34,359 nt of DNA from Crocinitomicaceae bacterium (GTDB lineage Bacteria; Bacteroidota; Bacteroidia; Flavobacteriales_D; CAJJDF01): contig JAHEIE010000003.1 in NCBI GenBank assembly GCA_024639505.1, positions 1 through 34,359 on the forward strand, in the 5' to 3' direction. Below the pieces are notes generated by a model that searched no databases, was not told the origin of the DNA, and saw only the letters and a program-made list of their open reading frames with translations. The translations under genes and the position numbers were made by a program. Below, one piece after another: positions 7,820-16,774 of this stretch (position 1 is the stretch's first letter; the number at the start of each line of letters is the position of its first letter).

Positions 7820-8623
7820 TTAACCGTTCGGGTTAATATTCATGGCATTTAGCATATTTCCATATACTTTGTTCAGAGCTTGTAAGTTTTTACTCAACTC
7901 TGTAATGTTAGTTTTGTAGTTTCTAGTGTCTTCAACAGAATCTGCAAGAGTTCCCATCATTTCACCAATTCCAGATTGAATTTTCTTAGAGTTTTCTAAT
8001 GATTCAGTTGCTCCTTCTAATTGCATTTCATATACTTTGTTCAAAGCAGTTAGATTTCCAGCAACCTTTTGCATTTCTTCTCCAAATGATTGTCCAGCCT
8101 CTGTTGCATTTGTCAATCCCATTAGAGATTCACTTGCTTTTGTATAAGATTCAGCTAAACCGTCTACTTTTGCAGCAGCATTTTTCAAGCTATTTGTGTA
8201 ATCCGCAGAAACAGAAGTAGCATCAGACATATTGCTTATTTTGTTTGCTGTTTCAGACAAGTTTCTCATTCCAGCTCCTAAGCTCTCAATCAAAGCTCCA
8301 TCTATTTTTGCTTCTTCCAACATTCCATCCAATTGCTGTGTAACAGTTCCGCTTTTGTGTGAAAGTGAAGTAATTTCATCGTCATCAGAACCGTGACCTA
8401 AAGCTAATTCTGGGTAAACCAATGTCCAATCATACTCTTCATGAATTGGCTCAAAGGCTGAGAATAAGAATATAACTGCTTCCGTTCCAAGACCAACTGT
8501 AAGCATCAAACTCGCTCCTGGCCAGTGTTGAATTTTAAATAGTGCTCCTACAATTACAACAGCTGCACCAATTCCGTACAGTTTTGACATAAAATTTTTC
8601 CATGCTTTAGTTCCTGGTTTCAT
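7820..8623 (-). CDS. gldL: Type IX secretion motor protein GldL (PorL-like)
   Basis: A 267-residue inner-membrane protein. Two helices (about 14-31 and 38-57) enclose the HWPGAS turn, and the polar membrane residues known to matter for proton use in GldL appear to be kept: Lys30, His33 and Glu48, with Glu58 at the helix end. The rest is a long cytoplasmic helical tail with a repeated phrase ALNKVY near 194 and 249. Five GldL subunits surround two GldM helices to form the motor. The order gldK-gldL-gldM-gldN is conserved across the phylum. A short GTTT repeat lies in the 97-base gap before it. Residue matches to F. johnsoniae are from memory. Confidence 0.95.
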   Translation of the reverse strand: MKPGTKAWKNFMSKLYGIGAAVVIVGALFKIQHWPGASLMLTVGLGTEAVIFLFSAFEPIHEEYDWTLVYPELALGHGSDDDEITSLSHKSGTVTQQLDGMLEEAKIDGALIESLGAGMRNLSETANKISNMSDATSVSADYTNSLKNAAAKVDGLAESYTKASESLMGLTNATEAGQSFGEEMQKVAGNLTALNKVYEMQLEGATESLENSKKIQSGIGEMMGTLADSVEDTRNYKTNITELSKNLQALNKVYGNMLNAMNINPNG

Positions 8624-8641
8624 AGACTTTTTTCTTTTTTA

Positions 8642-8659
8642 GTTTGTTTGTTTGTTTTT
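8642..8659. repeat. Short GTTT tandem repeat in the gldK-gldL gap
   Basis: Three GTTT units followed by GTTTTT lie 19 bases upstream of the gldL start. On the message this reads as CAAA repeats. At three copies it is too short to call a phase-variable tract. Confidence 0.4.
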
Positions 8660-8720
8660 CTATTTTACTATCTGAACACCTGATTCAAATGAGATTATAT
8701 TCGATAAAGTTATTTAATTT

Positions 8721-10202
8721 TTAGTTGACGTCTCCTCCTTTTTCATTTCCTCCTCTACCTAAATAGGCTGACACACATCTAAAGCCAATGTAGCTTTTTG
8801 CCGTATCTTGGTACTCGTATGTTCTAGAACCAGTTTGCAGGTAATAACCAATGTCTTTCCAAGACCCACCTCTAATCACTTTTCTTTTCATTGAAATTGG
8901 ATCATGATCCAATGCATTGTACTCGTATTCTGGATTCAAATCATGTGAAAACTCATACATTGATTCGTCATAAGCAGTATTTGTCCATTCAGCAACATTT
9001 CCTGCCATGCAATACAATCCGTAGTCATTTGGATGATAAGATGTAGCTTTTACAGTGTAAGTTCCTCCATCTTCCATGTATCTTCCTCTCATTGGCTTAA
9101 AGTTTCCTAAGAAACATCCTTTTGAGTTTCTGATGTAAGGACCTCCCCAAGGATAAGGACTTTGATCTAACCCACCTCTTGCTGCATATTCCCATTCAGC
9201 TTCTGTAGGTAATCTAAAATCATCGATTCTTGGGTCTCCAATACTTCCTAAATGTCCATTTAATAAATTCGTTCTCCATACACAAAATGCTTTTGCTTGT
9301 GACCAAGTAACACCAACAACTGGATAATCATCGTAGGCAACACTTGAAAAATACTGTCTTGCATATGGCTCATTATATGAATAGGCAAAGTCATTTACCC
9401 ATACCAAAGTATCAGGATAGACATTAATTTGTTCATGTATGATAAATCTTGATCGATCAGAGTGCGCTCGTATTGAATTATTTTGTCCTTTGCTGTTTCT
9501 CCAACCTAGGTCCAAATCTCTTCCTTGCTGAACCTCTTCATCGTACTGATCTACAGGAAAATCAAATCCCTCGTCTTTCATCTTCAATCTATGTTCTTCT
9601 CTGTCTTCATATTCTGTGTTAGAAATAGCTTTGACTACAGTTCTACCCTTTGAAGCCGCTGCCTTAAAATCAATCCAGTAATAGTCAAACATTAATTTTC
9701 TTACATCGATCTCTCTAGCACCATAAAACCTTTGATTTTCTGGCAACACCATTTCAGACATTAAGATTGGATAAAAATCTGGATCTTCCCAATCAATTTC
9801 AACATCCCAATCCAAATTCCAATCTTCTTCATCTTTTTCTTCCAATTCATCGTCATACGTAGGAATTAAAAATTCTTCTGGAAATTCCTCCGCTAAATAT
9901 CTCATTGCAATTGAGTCTCTCACCCAATATACAAACTGACGATATTCGTTGTTTGTAATTTCTGTGTGATCCATATAAAATGCAGAAACAGTAACTGTCT
10001 TTGTTTTATTCTGTTGAGTAAAAGGAACATCTTGGTCACTTTGTCCCATCTGGAAACTTCCTGCAGCAATATATTGCATATCCAATGGATCGTACCCATA
10101 CCATTCTGGTCTTCCTTGCACACCAATCAACTCACCGTTACCCGTTTGACAGCTGGCAAACACCAAAACCGCAAACCCTATCATTGTTGCTAATCTTTTC
10201 AT
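8721..10202 (-). CDS. gldK: Type IX secretion lipoprotein GldK (PorK-like)
   Basis: A 493-residue lipoprotein from the ATG at 10202. A longer frame starting at 10262 adds 20 residues ahead of the signal peptide and would begin upstream of the predicted promoter, so I reject it. The signal peptide ends in VFASC, with lipid-anchored Cys18. The body is a formylglycine-generating-enzyme-like (sulfatase-modifying factor) fold starting near QYIAAGSFQMG (43-53). It runs to the C-terminal RGGSWKDIGYYLQTGSR and IGFRCV phrases, and its family members in this role are structural, not catalytic. A long acidic insert lies near 130-165. GldK forms the outer-membrane ring with GldN. A promoter-like box inside a perfect inverted repeat precedes the gene. 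Confidence 0.95.
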   Translation of the reverse strand: MKRLATMIGFAVLVFASCQTGNGELIGVQGRPEWYGYDPLDMQYIAAGSFQMGQSDQDVPFTQQNKTKTVTVSAFYMDHTEITNNEYRQFVYWVRDSIAMRYLAEEFPEEFLIPTYDDELEEKDEEDWNLDWDVEIDWEDPDFYPILMSEMVLPENQRFYGAREIDVRKLMFDYYWIDFKAAASKGRTVVKAISNTEYEDREEHRLKMKDEGFDFPVDQYDEEVQQGRDLDLGWRNSKGQNNSIRAHSDRSRFIIHEQINVYPDTLVWVNDFAYSYNEPYARQYFSSVAYDDYPVVGVTWSQAKAFCVWRTNLLNGHLGSIGDPRIDDFRLPTEAEWEYAARGGLDQSPYPWGGPYIRNSKGCFLGNFKPMRGRYMEDGGTYTVKATSYHPNDYGLYCMAGNVAEWTNTAYDESMYEFSHDLNPEYEYNALDHDPISMKRKVIRGGSWKDIGYYLQTGSRTYEYQDTAKSYIGFRCVSAYLGRGGNEKGGDVN

Positions 10203-10225
10203 ATCTCTTATTCTTTTCTTTAGAA

Positions 10226-10250
10226 TTATTAACAAATATATTGTTAATAA
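10226..10250. promoter_or_regulatory. Perfect 10-bp inverted repeat covering the gldK promoter
   Basis: Arms TTATTAACAA (10226-10235) and TTGTTAATAA (10241-10250) are exact reverse complements with a 5-base spacer. On the minus strand the sequence TATATTTG (10240 down to 10233) is an exact TAnnTTTG -7 box, with TTG at 10262-10260, 19 bases upstream, as a -33 element. A transcript would start near 10226, about 24 bases before the gldK ATG. There is no T-run, so it is not a terminator. It could be an operator or, for readthrough transcripts from porP, an mRNA hairpin. Confidence 0.5.
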
Positions 10251-10300
10251 CTCAAAATTCAATCCTTATTACGTTAAAAATTTAATTATGTTTTATTTTT

Positions 10301-11266
10301 TTACAAAAAATATGGGTGAACTTCCTTTTCTTCTCTAATTGGCGGTGTAACACTGAAACAATAATTTAACATGATTTCGTGGTTTCCATTAGAGAAATAG
10401 TTACTCAAGAAAGAGGTACCTAAACCATAAGAATAACCAACTTTCAGAGCTCCTCCTTTCAACAACTGAAGACCCGCCATTGGAGCAATCGCATCATTGT
10501 GACGGTAAGTTGCTCCAGCCCAAAACGTATTAAAAGCTAAAACGTGTAAATTGAAATCATATTGTGTTTTTACACCGTCAGACTTAATCATAACGTTTGG
10601 TTTCAGCACAAATCCACCAAATAAAGCCGGTGATTCATATCCTCCCATTACGAAATAATGTCTTGAAGCAGAAACACTTAATGCTTTCAATTCTGTTTGT
10701 GAAATGTTAGTTGTTGAAACTCCCAAATATATGCTTGGGTTTTTATAATAAAGACCAGCGTTAAAACTCACTCCTCCTTCTGATTGATTCCCAGTAGGAA
10801 TAGATTGATCTAAGCCTGCAGTCGTACCTCCTGGAATTCCGTCAGGGGTTATCCATGCTCCGTTAATGTTTTTTTGAAAATAACCTGCAGACAATCCAAT
10901 TGCAAAGTTACCTCCTCCAATATCACTAAGACCGATGTCCCTCAAGTGTAAAGAATAAGACAACCTAAATACATTGTTCTTTTCCCAACCAATTTGGTCA
11001 TTGTAATATGAAAAACCTAAACCTCCTTTTATCAGCCCGATTTTAGGTGCTGTAAAATTAATAAGGGTAGTATTTGGCTCACCGGCACTAAAGCCTGTCC
11101 ACTGTCTTCTTGAAATTGCTGTAAGACAAAACGCGTCTTTGAAACCAACAGAGGCTGGATTAAAAGACAATTGATCGAACATAAAATGAGTAAACTGCGG
11201 ATCTTGCTGTGCTTTTGAAACAAAAGCCAAACTTACCACAAACGCTACTAGTACTAATTTTTTCAT
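10301..11266 (-). CDS. porP: PorP/SprF-family type IX secretion outer-membrane protein
   Basis: A 321-residue outer-membrane beta-barrel protein. I use the ATG at 11266, giving a standard signal peptide (residues 1-19, ending SKA); an ATG at 11278 adds four residues. The mature N-terminus QQDPQFTHFMFDQLSFNPASVG is the family hallmark, and the C-terminal part has alternating barrel strands. PorP-type proteins anchor the PorK/PorN ring or assist export of particular cargo such as the adhesin SprB. Its place directly ahead of gldKLMN matches the porPKLMN order of Porphyromonas gingivalis, so this is probably the core PorP and not a cargo-specific SprF copy. The gap to gldK is 98 bases. Confidence 0.9.
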   Translation of the reverse strand: MKKLVLVAFVVSLAFVSKAQQDPQFTHFMFDQLSFNPASVGFKDAFCLTAISRRQWTGFSAGEPNTTLINFTAPKIGLIKGGLGFSYYNDQIGWEKNNVFRLSYSLHLRDIGLSDIGGGNFAIGLSAGYFQKNINGAWITPDGIPGGTTAGLDQSIPTGNQSEGGVSFNAGLYYKNPSIYLGVSTTNISQTELKALSVSASRHYFVMGGYESPALFGGFVLKPNVMIKSDGVKTQYDFNLHVLAFNTFWAGATYRHNDAIAPMAGLQLLKGGALKVGYSYGLGTSFLSNYFSNGNHEIMLNYCFSVTPPIREEKEVHPYFL

Positions 11267-11341
11267 ATGATTGTTCATTATGGAATGAACTGCTAAAATA
11301 GTGAAAAAATCGGGATCAGAAAATTTTTTGTCAAATGTTTC

Positions 11342-11383
11342 TTGTTAAATTCTTGAAGAATTTTATTTAAATTAACAAAAATA
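11342..11383. promoter_or_regulatory. Predicted porP promoter region with TTGTTAA half-sites and a small palindrome
   Basis: On the minus strand TATTTTTG (11383 down to 11376) fits TAnnTTTG and is followed by TTAAT, the same extended box seen at gldK. TTGTTAA (11342-11348) and TTAACAA (11372-11378) are inverted copies. Between them lies a perfect 8-bp palindrome, AAATTCTT (11347-11354) and AAGAATTT (11356-11363), around one base. The region is very A/T-rich and no -33 match is seen, so chance is possible. Confidence 0.3.
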
Positions 11384-11387
11384 AGAG

Positions 11388-12548
11388 TTAGGAATGAATT
11401 CGGTTGTAGGTATTTATCCATAAGTCAGGCATTTCATCTTGCAGCGCTATTTCATAATCATGGTATGAGCATGGCACTAAATGGTGTCTTTCGAACTTTC
11501 TTTTCTTAGAGGGCGGATAAGGAATTTTCATCCACCACCTTCCAGATTTTTGACTCTTTATGAATGTCAACTCTTCTTCGGTATTAGAAATTACAACTTT
11601 ATAATTAGTGTAATACTTGCTGTTTGAGATTGGGGATTCATTGTTTCTATGAGCCACTCCATCCAAAAAATACCAAATCATTTGAGCTACAAGTTGTGCC
11701 GTTTGATTGTGAATATCATATTCTGGTGTCATTTCAAAAAACCCAATCGCATTTAACTTATCACTAATACCAGCATATCTGGCTATTTGACACGCTTCAT
11801 TTCCAAAAAAACCATTAGGCGATGCAAAACTAGTACCCGGAACTTCGCTTTGTCGGACACTATTTAAATCAAAACTTACCAGATTGGAATTTCTAAGAAT
11901 CGGCTCTGCCAATTCCATATTACTTTGAAGCTCGCCCAGCCTCTTTGTTTCAAAAAACAACTTGTGCATCATTTGCACGTTATCTGGATTCAAGTAATAA
12001 GATTGACTTCCTAGATTTGCATAATTGAACAAATAATTTGGTTTGGCTAATAAAATATCTTTGAGATACGAATCTGTGGTTGTTTCGTTGACGGCTTGAA
12101 AATCAATTTTCCTATCGATTGTCGTTAAATTGATAATCAACTCTAGTTTTTCGAAAGCCTTGTACATACCAAGAGTCAATTCTTGGCTCCCGCCAATTAA
12201 AACAGGAATTATATTTTTTTTGATTAATTGACTAAGAACCTCAGCCAAAGCAAAAAAAGTATCTGCTTGGGATTCGCCTTGCTCTATATTTCCCAAATCA
12301 ATGCAAGAAACTTGAGTTCCTGGAAACAATTTGTATAACTGATTACGCACTGCATCTGGCGAGTCCTTCACCGAAACAACCTCTGTCCCTCTTGACTCTT
12401 TTACACCTAAAAACGCAACTTTGTATTTTTTATTTATCTCGTCTCCGTTGTAAAAAACAACTTTAGAACCCAAAGATTTTGTGTTTTGGGCAAATTCCTC
12501 CTGGTTCTTTTCTGAAACTGGAGTTAGGAAAATCGAAAAATCTTTCAT
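11388..12548 (-). CDS. Degenerate arginase/formimidoylglutamase-fold protein, probable non-enzyme
   Basis: A 386-residue cytoplasmic protein with the ureohydrolase layout but broken metal sites. GG-H becomes GGSQ (Gln122 for the His ligand). DAHxD becomes Asp145-Arg-Lys147-Ile-Asp149 (Lys for His). SxDxDxxDP becomes Ser225-Phe-Asp227-Leu-Asn229-Ser-Val-Arg232-Gln233. Three of the six classical Mn ligands are therefore lost, while the late EMTP motif (Glu272) is kept. An extra C-terminal region (about 305-386) contains KSGRWWMKIPYPP. Similar proteins in flavobacteria are usually labelled formimidoylglutamase. It starts 12 bases after topA and lies directly ahead of porP-gldKLMN, with no hut genes nearby, so a role in histidine or arginine breakdown is unlikely. 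Its function is unknown. Confidence 0.85.
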   Translation of the reverse strand: MKDFSIFLTPVSEKNQEEFAQNTKSLGSKVVFYNGDEINKKYKVAFLGVKESRGTEVVSVKDSPDAVRNQLYKLFPGTQVSCIDLGNIEQGESQADTFFALAEVLSQLIKKNIIPVLIGGSQELTLGMYKAFEKLELIINLTTIDRKIDFQAVNETTTDSYLKDILLAKPNYLFNYANLGSQSYYLNPDNVQMMHKLFFETKRLGELQSNMELAEPILRNSNLVSFDLNSVRQSEVPGTSFASPNGFFGNEACQIARYAGISDKLNAIGFFEMTPEYDIHNQTAQLVAQMIWYFLDGVAHRNNESPISNSKYYTNYKVVISNTEEELTFIKSQKSGRWWMKIPYPPSKKRKFERHHLVPCSYHDYEIALQDEMPDLWINTYNRIHS

Positions 12549-12560
12549 TTAATCAAAGAG

Positions 12561-15083
12561 TTATTTCTTCTTGGCTACTTTCTTTTTAACTGCTTTCTTT
12601 TTTGGGGCAGCTTTTTTCTTAGCGGGCTTAGCTTTCTCTATCATTGCCTTCACTTCATCCAGAGTTAGTTTTTCTGCTTTGGTAGTTTTTGGCAATTCTA
12701 TTTTTGTTTTCCCTTTAATTACGTTGAACCTTCCCCACCTTGCTTTTTCTACTCTTATACCTTCTTCTTCCCAGTTGTGAATGATTTTATCAATTTCCTT
12801 TTGCTTCTTGGTTTCAATCAATTCAACAATATCATCTTTTGAAAGGTTATCAAAATCGTACTTCTTGTTTACATTGATAAACATTTCGTTCCATTTGATA
12901 AATGGTCCAAATCTTCCTGATCCTTTTTGAACTGGCAAACCTTCATACTCAGCAATTGGAGCATCTGCTTCTTGTTTTGCAACAATAAGCTCGATAGCTC
13001 TAGGTAATTCCATGTCGAGCGGCTCTTCTCCTTTTGGAATAGAAACAAATAGAGCATCGTATTTAATATAAGGACCAAATCTCCCGTTCGATACAATCAC
13101 TTCATGTCCTTTGTGCTCACCCAGTTCTTTCGGAAGTTTGAATAAATCCAACACCTCTTCAAGAGTTATTGTTTCTAAACTTTGATTTTTCTGTAACGAT
13201 GCAAATTTTGGCGCAGGTCCGTCTTCTTCTTCCGAAACTCTTCCAATTTGAGCCATTGGCCCAAACCTTCCAATTCTTACCAGAATATCATTTCCTTTTT
13301 CATCTTCTCCTAAAACTCTTTCTCCCGATTGACGTTCACCATGCTCCAGTGTGTTTTCCACTTTTGTATGAAATGGATTGTAAAACTTCTTGATCATATC
13401 TGTCCATTTCATCAATCCTTCGGCAATATCATCGAATTCTTTCTCTACAGATGCAGTGAAATTATAATCCAATATTCCATCGAAATTATCTACCAAAAAA
13501 TCATTTACTACGGTTCCAATGTCTGTAGGTGACAATTTATTTTTGTCTCCTCCATAGTTTTCAGTCAATTGTTTTGACTTCACTTCGCCTTTTTTCAGGG
13601 TAAGTTGAGCATAGTTCCTTTGGCTGTATTCAATTTCATCTTTCGTTACATACCCTCTTTTTTGAACTGTTGTAATGGTTGGCGCATAAGTAGATGGTCG
13701 TCCAATCCCAAGCTCCTCAAGTTTCTTTACCAAAGAAGCTTCTGTATATCTCGCTGGTGGTCTTGAGTATCTTTGAGTTGCTTCAATCATTTTAACATCC
13801 AAGAAATCTCCTTTTTTCATTGGAGGAAAAATCCCTTCGTTGTCATCGTCAGTATCTTCATTGTCTTCATCTCTTCCTTCCAAATACACTTTCAAAAAAC
13901 CTTCGAATAGAATAATCTCTCCTCTAGCAGTAAAAAGTTCCTTAATTGTGTCTCCTGCAATTTTTACTGTTGTCTTTTCCAGTTTTGCCTCACTCATTTG
14001 AGATGCAATTGCTCTTTTCCAAATCAAATCGTAAAGCCTATTTTCGCTACTATCTGTTCCAGCAGAATGGACTGCAAAACTTGTTGGTCTAATAGCTTCG
14101 TGAGCTTCTTGAGCTCCTTTTGTCTTTGTTTTGAATACTCTTGGATGAGAAAAATCATTTCCGTAAGCTTTTTTTATTTCAGCCTCTGCTCCATTTCGGG
14201 CAGTTTGCGAAAGATTTATAGAATCGGTTCTCATGTATGTAATTCGACCAGCTTCGTATAGCTTTTGGGCTACACTCATAGTTCTACTTACCGAATATCC
14301 CAGTTTTCTACTTGCCTCCTGCTGAAGAGTAGAGGTCGTAAAAGGTGGCGCTGGAGATTTTTTAGCCGGTTTCTTCTCGATATTATTAATAGAAAACTGA
14401 GCAGAGGCACAATCGTTCAGAAAATTCAATGTCTCTTCTTCCGTTTTGAATGTCTTTCCTAAGTCAGCTTTTATTACTGTGCCATCCAATAAAAATTCAG
14501 CCTTTACTTTGAAAGCAGCAACGCTGTTAAATTCTCGAATTTCTCTTTCTCGCTCAACAATCAATCTTACGGTAACAGACTGCACTCTTCCGGCAGACAA
14601 AGAAGGTTTGATTTTTTTCCATAATACTGGGGAAAGTTCAAAACCAACTAATCTATCTAAGACTCTTCGAGCTTGCTGTGCATTTACCAAATCAATGTTG
14701 ATTTTTCTTGGGTTTTCGATTGCATTTTGTACCGCAGTCTTGGTGATTTCGTTGAAAGTAATTCTTTTCGTTTCTTTTGTCTTTAACCCTAAAGTTTCAT
14801 ACAAATGCCATGAAATGGCTTCCCCTTCTCGATCCTCATCAGTCGCTAACCATACAATGTCAGCAGCTTTGGTTAATCTCTTCAATTCTGCAACTACCTT
14901 CTTTTTATCTTCGGATACTTCGTAATTCGGATTAAAATCATTCTCAATATCTATCCCCATTCCTTTTCTTGGTATATCACGCACGTGTCCAAAACTGGAT
15001 TTTACGGTAAATCCTGCTCCCAAATACCCTTCTATGGTTTTGGCTTTGGCTGGTGACTCAACTATGACTAGGTTCTTGGACAT
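12561..15083 (-). CDS. topA: DNA topoisomerase I (type IA)
   Basis: An 840-residue enzyme that relaxes negative supercoils by cutting one strand. The Toprim domain carries Glu9 and the acidic set Asp82, Asp84 and Glu86 (TDEDREGEAI). The active tyrosine is Tyr283 in RITYMRTDS, and GRPSTYAP (461-468) is a conserved core motif. The C-terminal region has no cysteine zinc ribbons. Instead it has repeats with the core GRFGP (605-609, 667-671, 723-727) and a diverged WGRFN (783-787), followed by a lysine- and alanine-rich tail (817-840) likely to bind DNA. This is the usual arrangement in the phylum. It leads the unit that continues into the arginase-like protein and the type IX genes. Confidence 0.97.
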   Translation of the reverse strand: MSKNLVIVESPAKAKTIEGYLGAGFTVKSSFGHVRDIPRKGMGIDIENDFNPNYEVSEDKKKVVAELKRLTKAADIVWLATDEDREGEAISWHLYETLGLKTKETKRITFNEITKTAVQNAIENPRKINIDLVNAQQARRVLDRLVGFELSPVLWKKIKPSLSAGRVQSVTVRLIVEREREIREFNSVAAFKVKAEFLLDGTVIKADLGKTFKTEEETLNFLNDCASAQFSINNIEKKPAKKSPAPPFTTSTLQQEASRKLGYSVSRTMSVAQKLYEAGRITYMRTDSINLSQTARNGAEAEIKKAYGNDFSHPRVFKTKTKGAQEAHEAIRPTSFAVHSAGTDSSENRLYDLIWKRAIASQMSEAKLEKTTVKIAGDTIKELFTARGEIILFEGFLKVYLEGRDEDNEDTDDDNEGIFPPMKKGDFLDVKMIEATQRYSRPPARYTEASLVKKLEELGIGRPSTYAPTITTVQKRGYVTKDEIEYSQRNYAQLTLKKGEVKSKQLTENYGGDKNKLSPTDIGTVVNDFLVDNFDGILDYNFTASVEKEFDDIAEGLMKWTDMIKKFYNPFHTKVENTLEHGERQSGERVLGEDEKGNDILVRIGRFGPMAQIGRVSEEEDGPAPKFASLQKNQSLETITLEEVLDLFKLPKELGEHKGHEVIVSNGRFGPYIKYDALFVSIPKGEEPLDMELPRAIELIVAKQEADAPIAEYEGLPVQKGSGRFGPFIKWNEMFINVNKKYDFDNLSKDDIVELIETKKQKEIDKIIHNWEEEGIRVEKARWGRFNVIKGKTKIELPKTTKAEKLTLDEVKAMIEKAKPAKKKAAPKKKAVKKKVAKKK

Positions 15084-15123
15084 AAAGTTATATTGTTTTT
15101 TTCATCTTTAAAGACGAATACTA

Positions 15124-15131
15124 CAAACGTA
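15124..15131 (-). promoter_or_regulatory. Predicted -7 box for topA
   Basis: The minus strand reads TACGTTTG, an exact TAnnTTTG, and would give a leader of about 35 bases before the ATG at 15083. A TTTG on the same strand at 15158-15155 lies 23 bases upstream, somewhat long for a -33 element. The remainder of the topA-miaB gap (15132-15314) shows nothing else I can support. Confidence 0.4.
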
Positions 15132-15314
15132 AAAGGCTGTAAATGTAGATAAATTCAAGCTGAGCAAAATTAAGGACTTTTTTTCCACAAATCAAAATGT
15201 ATTTTTTTTAGACCCCTTATTCATGCTGAACAAAGGCTATTTAGAACTAAAAACAAGATGAATTGCGACAACTTTAAGAACCTCAAAAAAGACTGCAATT
15301 CTGTCAGTTTTTCC

Positions 15315-15322
15315 TATCTTTG
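15315..15322 (+). promoter_or_regulatory. Predicted -7 box for miaB
   Basis: TATCTTTGCA is a textbook Bacteroidota -7 box. Transcription would begin near 15330, which rules out the in-frame TTG at 15331 as a useful start and supports the ATG at 15349. No clear -33 element is seen. Confidence 0.55.
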
Positions 15323-15348
15323 CACTTTAATTGAAACCGAATACAGGA

Positions 15349-16773
15349 ATGGACAAAATAGACAAAACAATAAACGAAGCCAAACAGGGAGAGGCTTTGG
15401 TGTTGGAAAATCAATCTGGGGAGAGTAGTAAAAAACTTTATTTGGAAAGCTACGGGTGTGCCATGAATTTTTCGGACAGTGAGGTTGTGGCTTCTATTTT
15501 GAGCGAAAACGGATATACAACTACACGAAATATTGAAGAGTCTGATTTGATTCTATTAAATACATGTTCGATTAGAGATAAAGCTGAACAAACGGTTAGA
15601 AAAAGACTAACCACTTTTAAAAAAATGAAAAAAAGCAAACCAGGACTAATGGTTGGCGTACTTGGCTGCATGGCAGAAAGGCTAAAAGCTGCTTTACTCG
15701 AGGAAGAAAAATTAGTTGATTTAGTTGTGGGACCCGATGCTTACAGAGATCTACCAAACTTACTTCATCAAACAGAAGGAGGGCAAAAATCGGTGAATGT
15801 ATTGCTTTCTCGTGAAGAAACTTATGCAGACATATCACCTGTAAGATTGGATAACACAGGAGTTACGGCTTTTGTATCGATTACGAGAGGATGTGACAAT
15901 ATGTGTTCTTTTTGTGTGGTTCCCTTTACTAGAGGAAGAGAGCGAAGTAGAAATCCATTGACTATCGTGGCTGAAGCAAGAGATTTATTTGAAAGAGGAT
16001 ACAGGGAAGTAACATTATTGGGACAAAATGTAGACAGCTACAGATGGAATATGTCTTCGAAAGGTGAAATAAAAGACGAGACGATTCCTACAACTAACTT
16101 TGCTCAACTAATGGAAATGGTTGGATTAATTAATCCTAAACTAAGAGTAAGATTTTCAACATCGCATCCTAAAGACATGGGAGATGATGTGCTTGAAGTT
16201 ATTGCTAAATATGAAAACATCTGCAATTACATTCACTTGCCGGTTCAGTCGGGTAATAGTGAAATATTGAAGAAAATGAACCGAGGATATACGCGAGAAT
16301 GGTATTTGAATAGAATTGCTGCTATTCATAGAATTCTGCCAGAAGCAACAATTTCTACCGATTTGATTATTGGATTTTGCGGTGAGACTGAAGAGCAGCA
16401 TCAAGAAACATTGAGCTTGATGGAAGAAGTGAAATTTTCATTTGCTTACATGTACAAATATTCTGAAAGACCAAAAACCTTGGCAGAAAGAAAGTACGAA
16501 GACAATGTTCCTGAGGAGATAAAACAAAGGAGATTGACAGAGATTATTGAGATGCAACACAAGCATCAATTAGAATATCACGAAAAGGAAATAGGGAAAA
16601 CGTATGAGGTTTTGGTAGAGAAGGTTTCGAAAAAATCGGAACAAGAATACATGGGACGAAATTCGCAGAGTTCTACTTGTATTTTTCCTAAAGGAGAGTA
16701 CAATATTGGAGATTACGTAATGGTGAAAATCGTTGACTTTACAAAAACAACATTAATCGCAGAATTGGTTTAA
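15349..16773 (+). CDS. miaB: tRNA-2-methylthio-N6-dimethylallyladenosine synthase
   Basis: A 474-residue radical-SAM enzyme that adds a methylthio group to i6A at position 37 of tRNAs reading UNN codons. The N-terminal UPF0004 domain binds one 4Fe-4S cluster through Cys37, Cys73 and Cys107. The radical-SAM domain binds the other through the CxxxCxxC Cys182, Cys186 and Cys189 ([10 protein letters not shown]). A TRAM domain occupies about the last 65 residues. The start at 15349 is chosen because the predicted promoter lies just upstream of the alternative TTG at 15331. The sigma-54 activator gene follows after one base, so the two are co-transcribed, an arrangement common in this phylum. Confidence 0.95.
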   Translation: MDKIDKTINEAKQGEALVLENQSGESSKKLYLESYGCAMNFSDSEVVASILSENGYTTTRNIEESDLILLNTCSIRDKAEQTVRKRLTTFKKMKKSKPGLMVGVLGCMAERLKAALLEEEKLVDLVVGPDAYRDLPNLLHQTEGGQKSVNVLLSREETYADISPVRLDNTGVTAFVSITRGCDNMCSFCVVPFTRGRERSRNPLTIVAEARDLFERGYREVTLLGQNVDSYRWNMSSKGEIKDETIPTTNFAQLMEMVGLINPKLRVRFSTSHPKDMGDDVLEVIAKYENICNYIHLPVQSGNSEILKKMNRGYTREWYLNRIAAIHRILPEATISTDLIIGFCGETEEQHQETLSLMEEVKFSFAYMYKYSERPKTLAERKYEDNVPEEIKQRRLTEIIEMQHKHQLEYHEKEIGKTYEVLVEKVSKKSEQEYMGRNSQSSTCIFPKGEYNIGDYVMVKIVDFTKTTLIAELV

Positions 16774-16774
16774 G

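Noticed and set aside
8642-8659. GTTT repeats as a phase-variation tract
   Set aside because: There are only about three units and the tract is outside the reading frame. It was kept only as a minor repeat.
10203-10262. Upstream extension of gldK by 20 residues
   Set aside because: It would place a hydrophobic stretch before the lipoprotein signal peptide and start upstream of the predicted promoter box. The ATG at 10202 gives a clean lipobox.
14446-14925. 159-codon open frame on the plus strand
   Set aside because: It lies entirely opposite topA, whose domains are complete. The translation is Ser/Thr/Phe-rich with no recognisable pattern.
15331-15348. TTG start for miaB
   Set aside because: It is about at the expected transcript start after the TATCTTTG box, so the ATG at 15349 is more likely.
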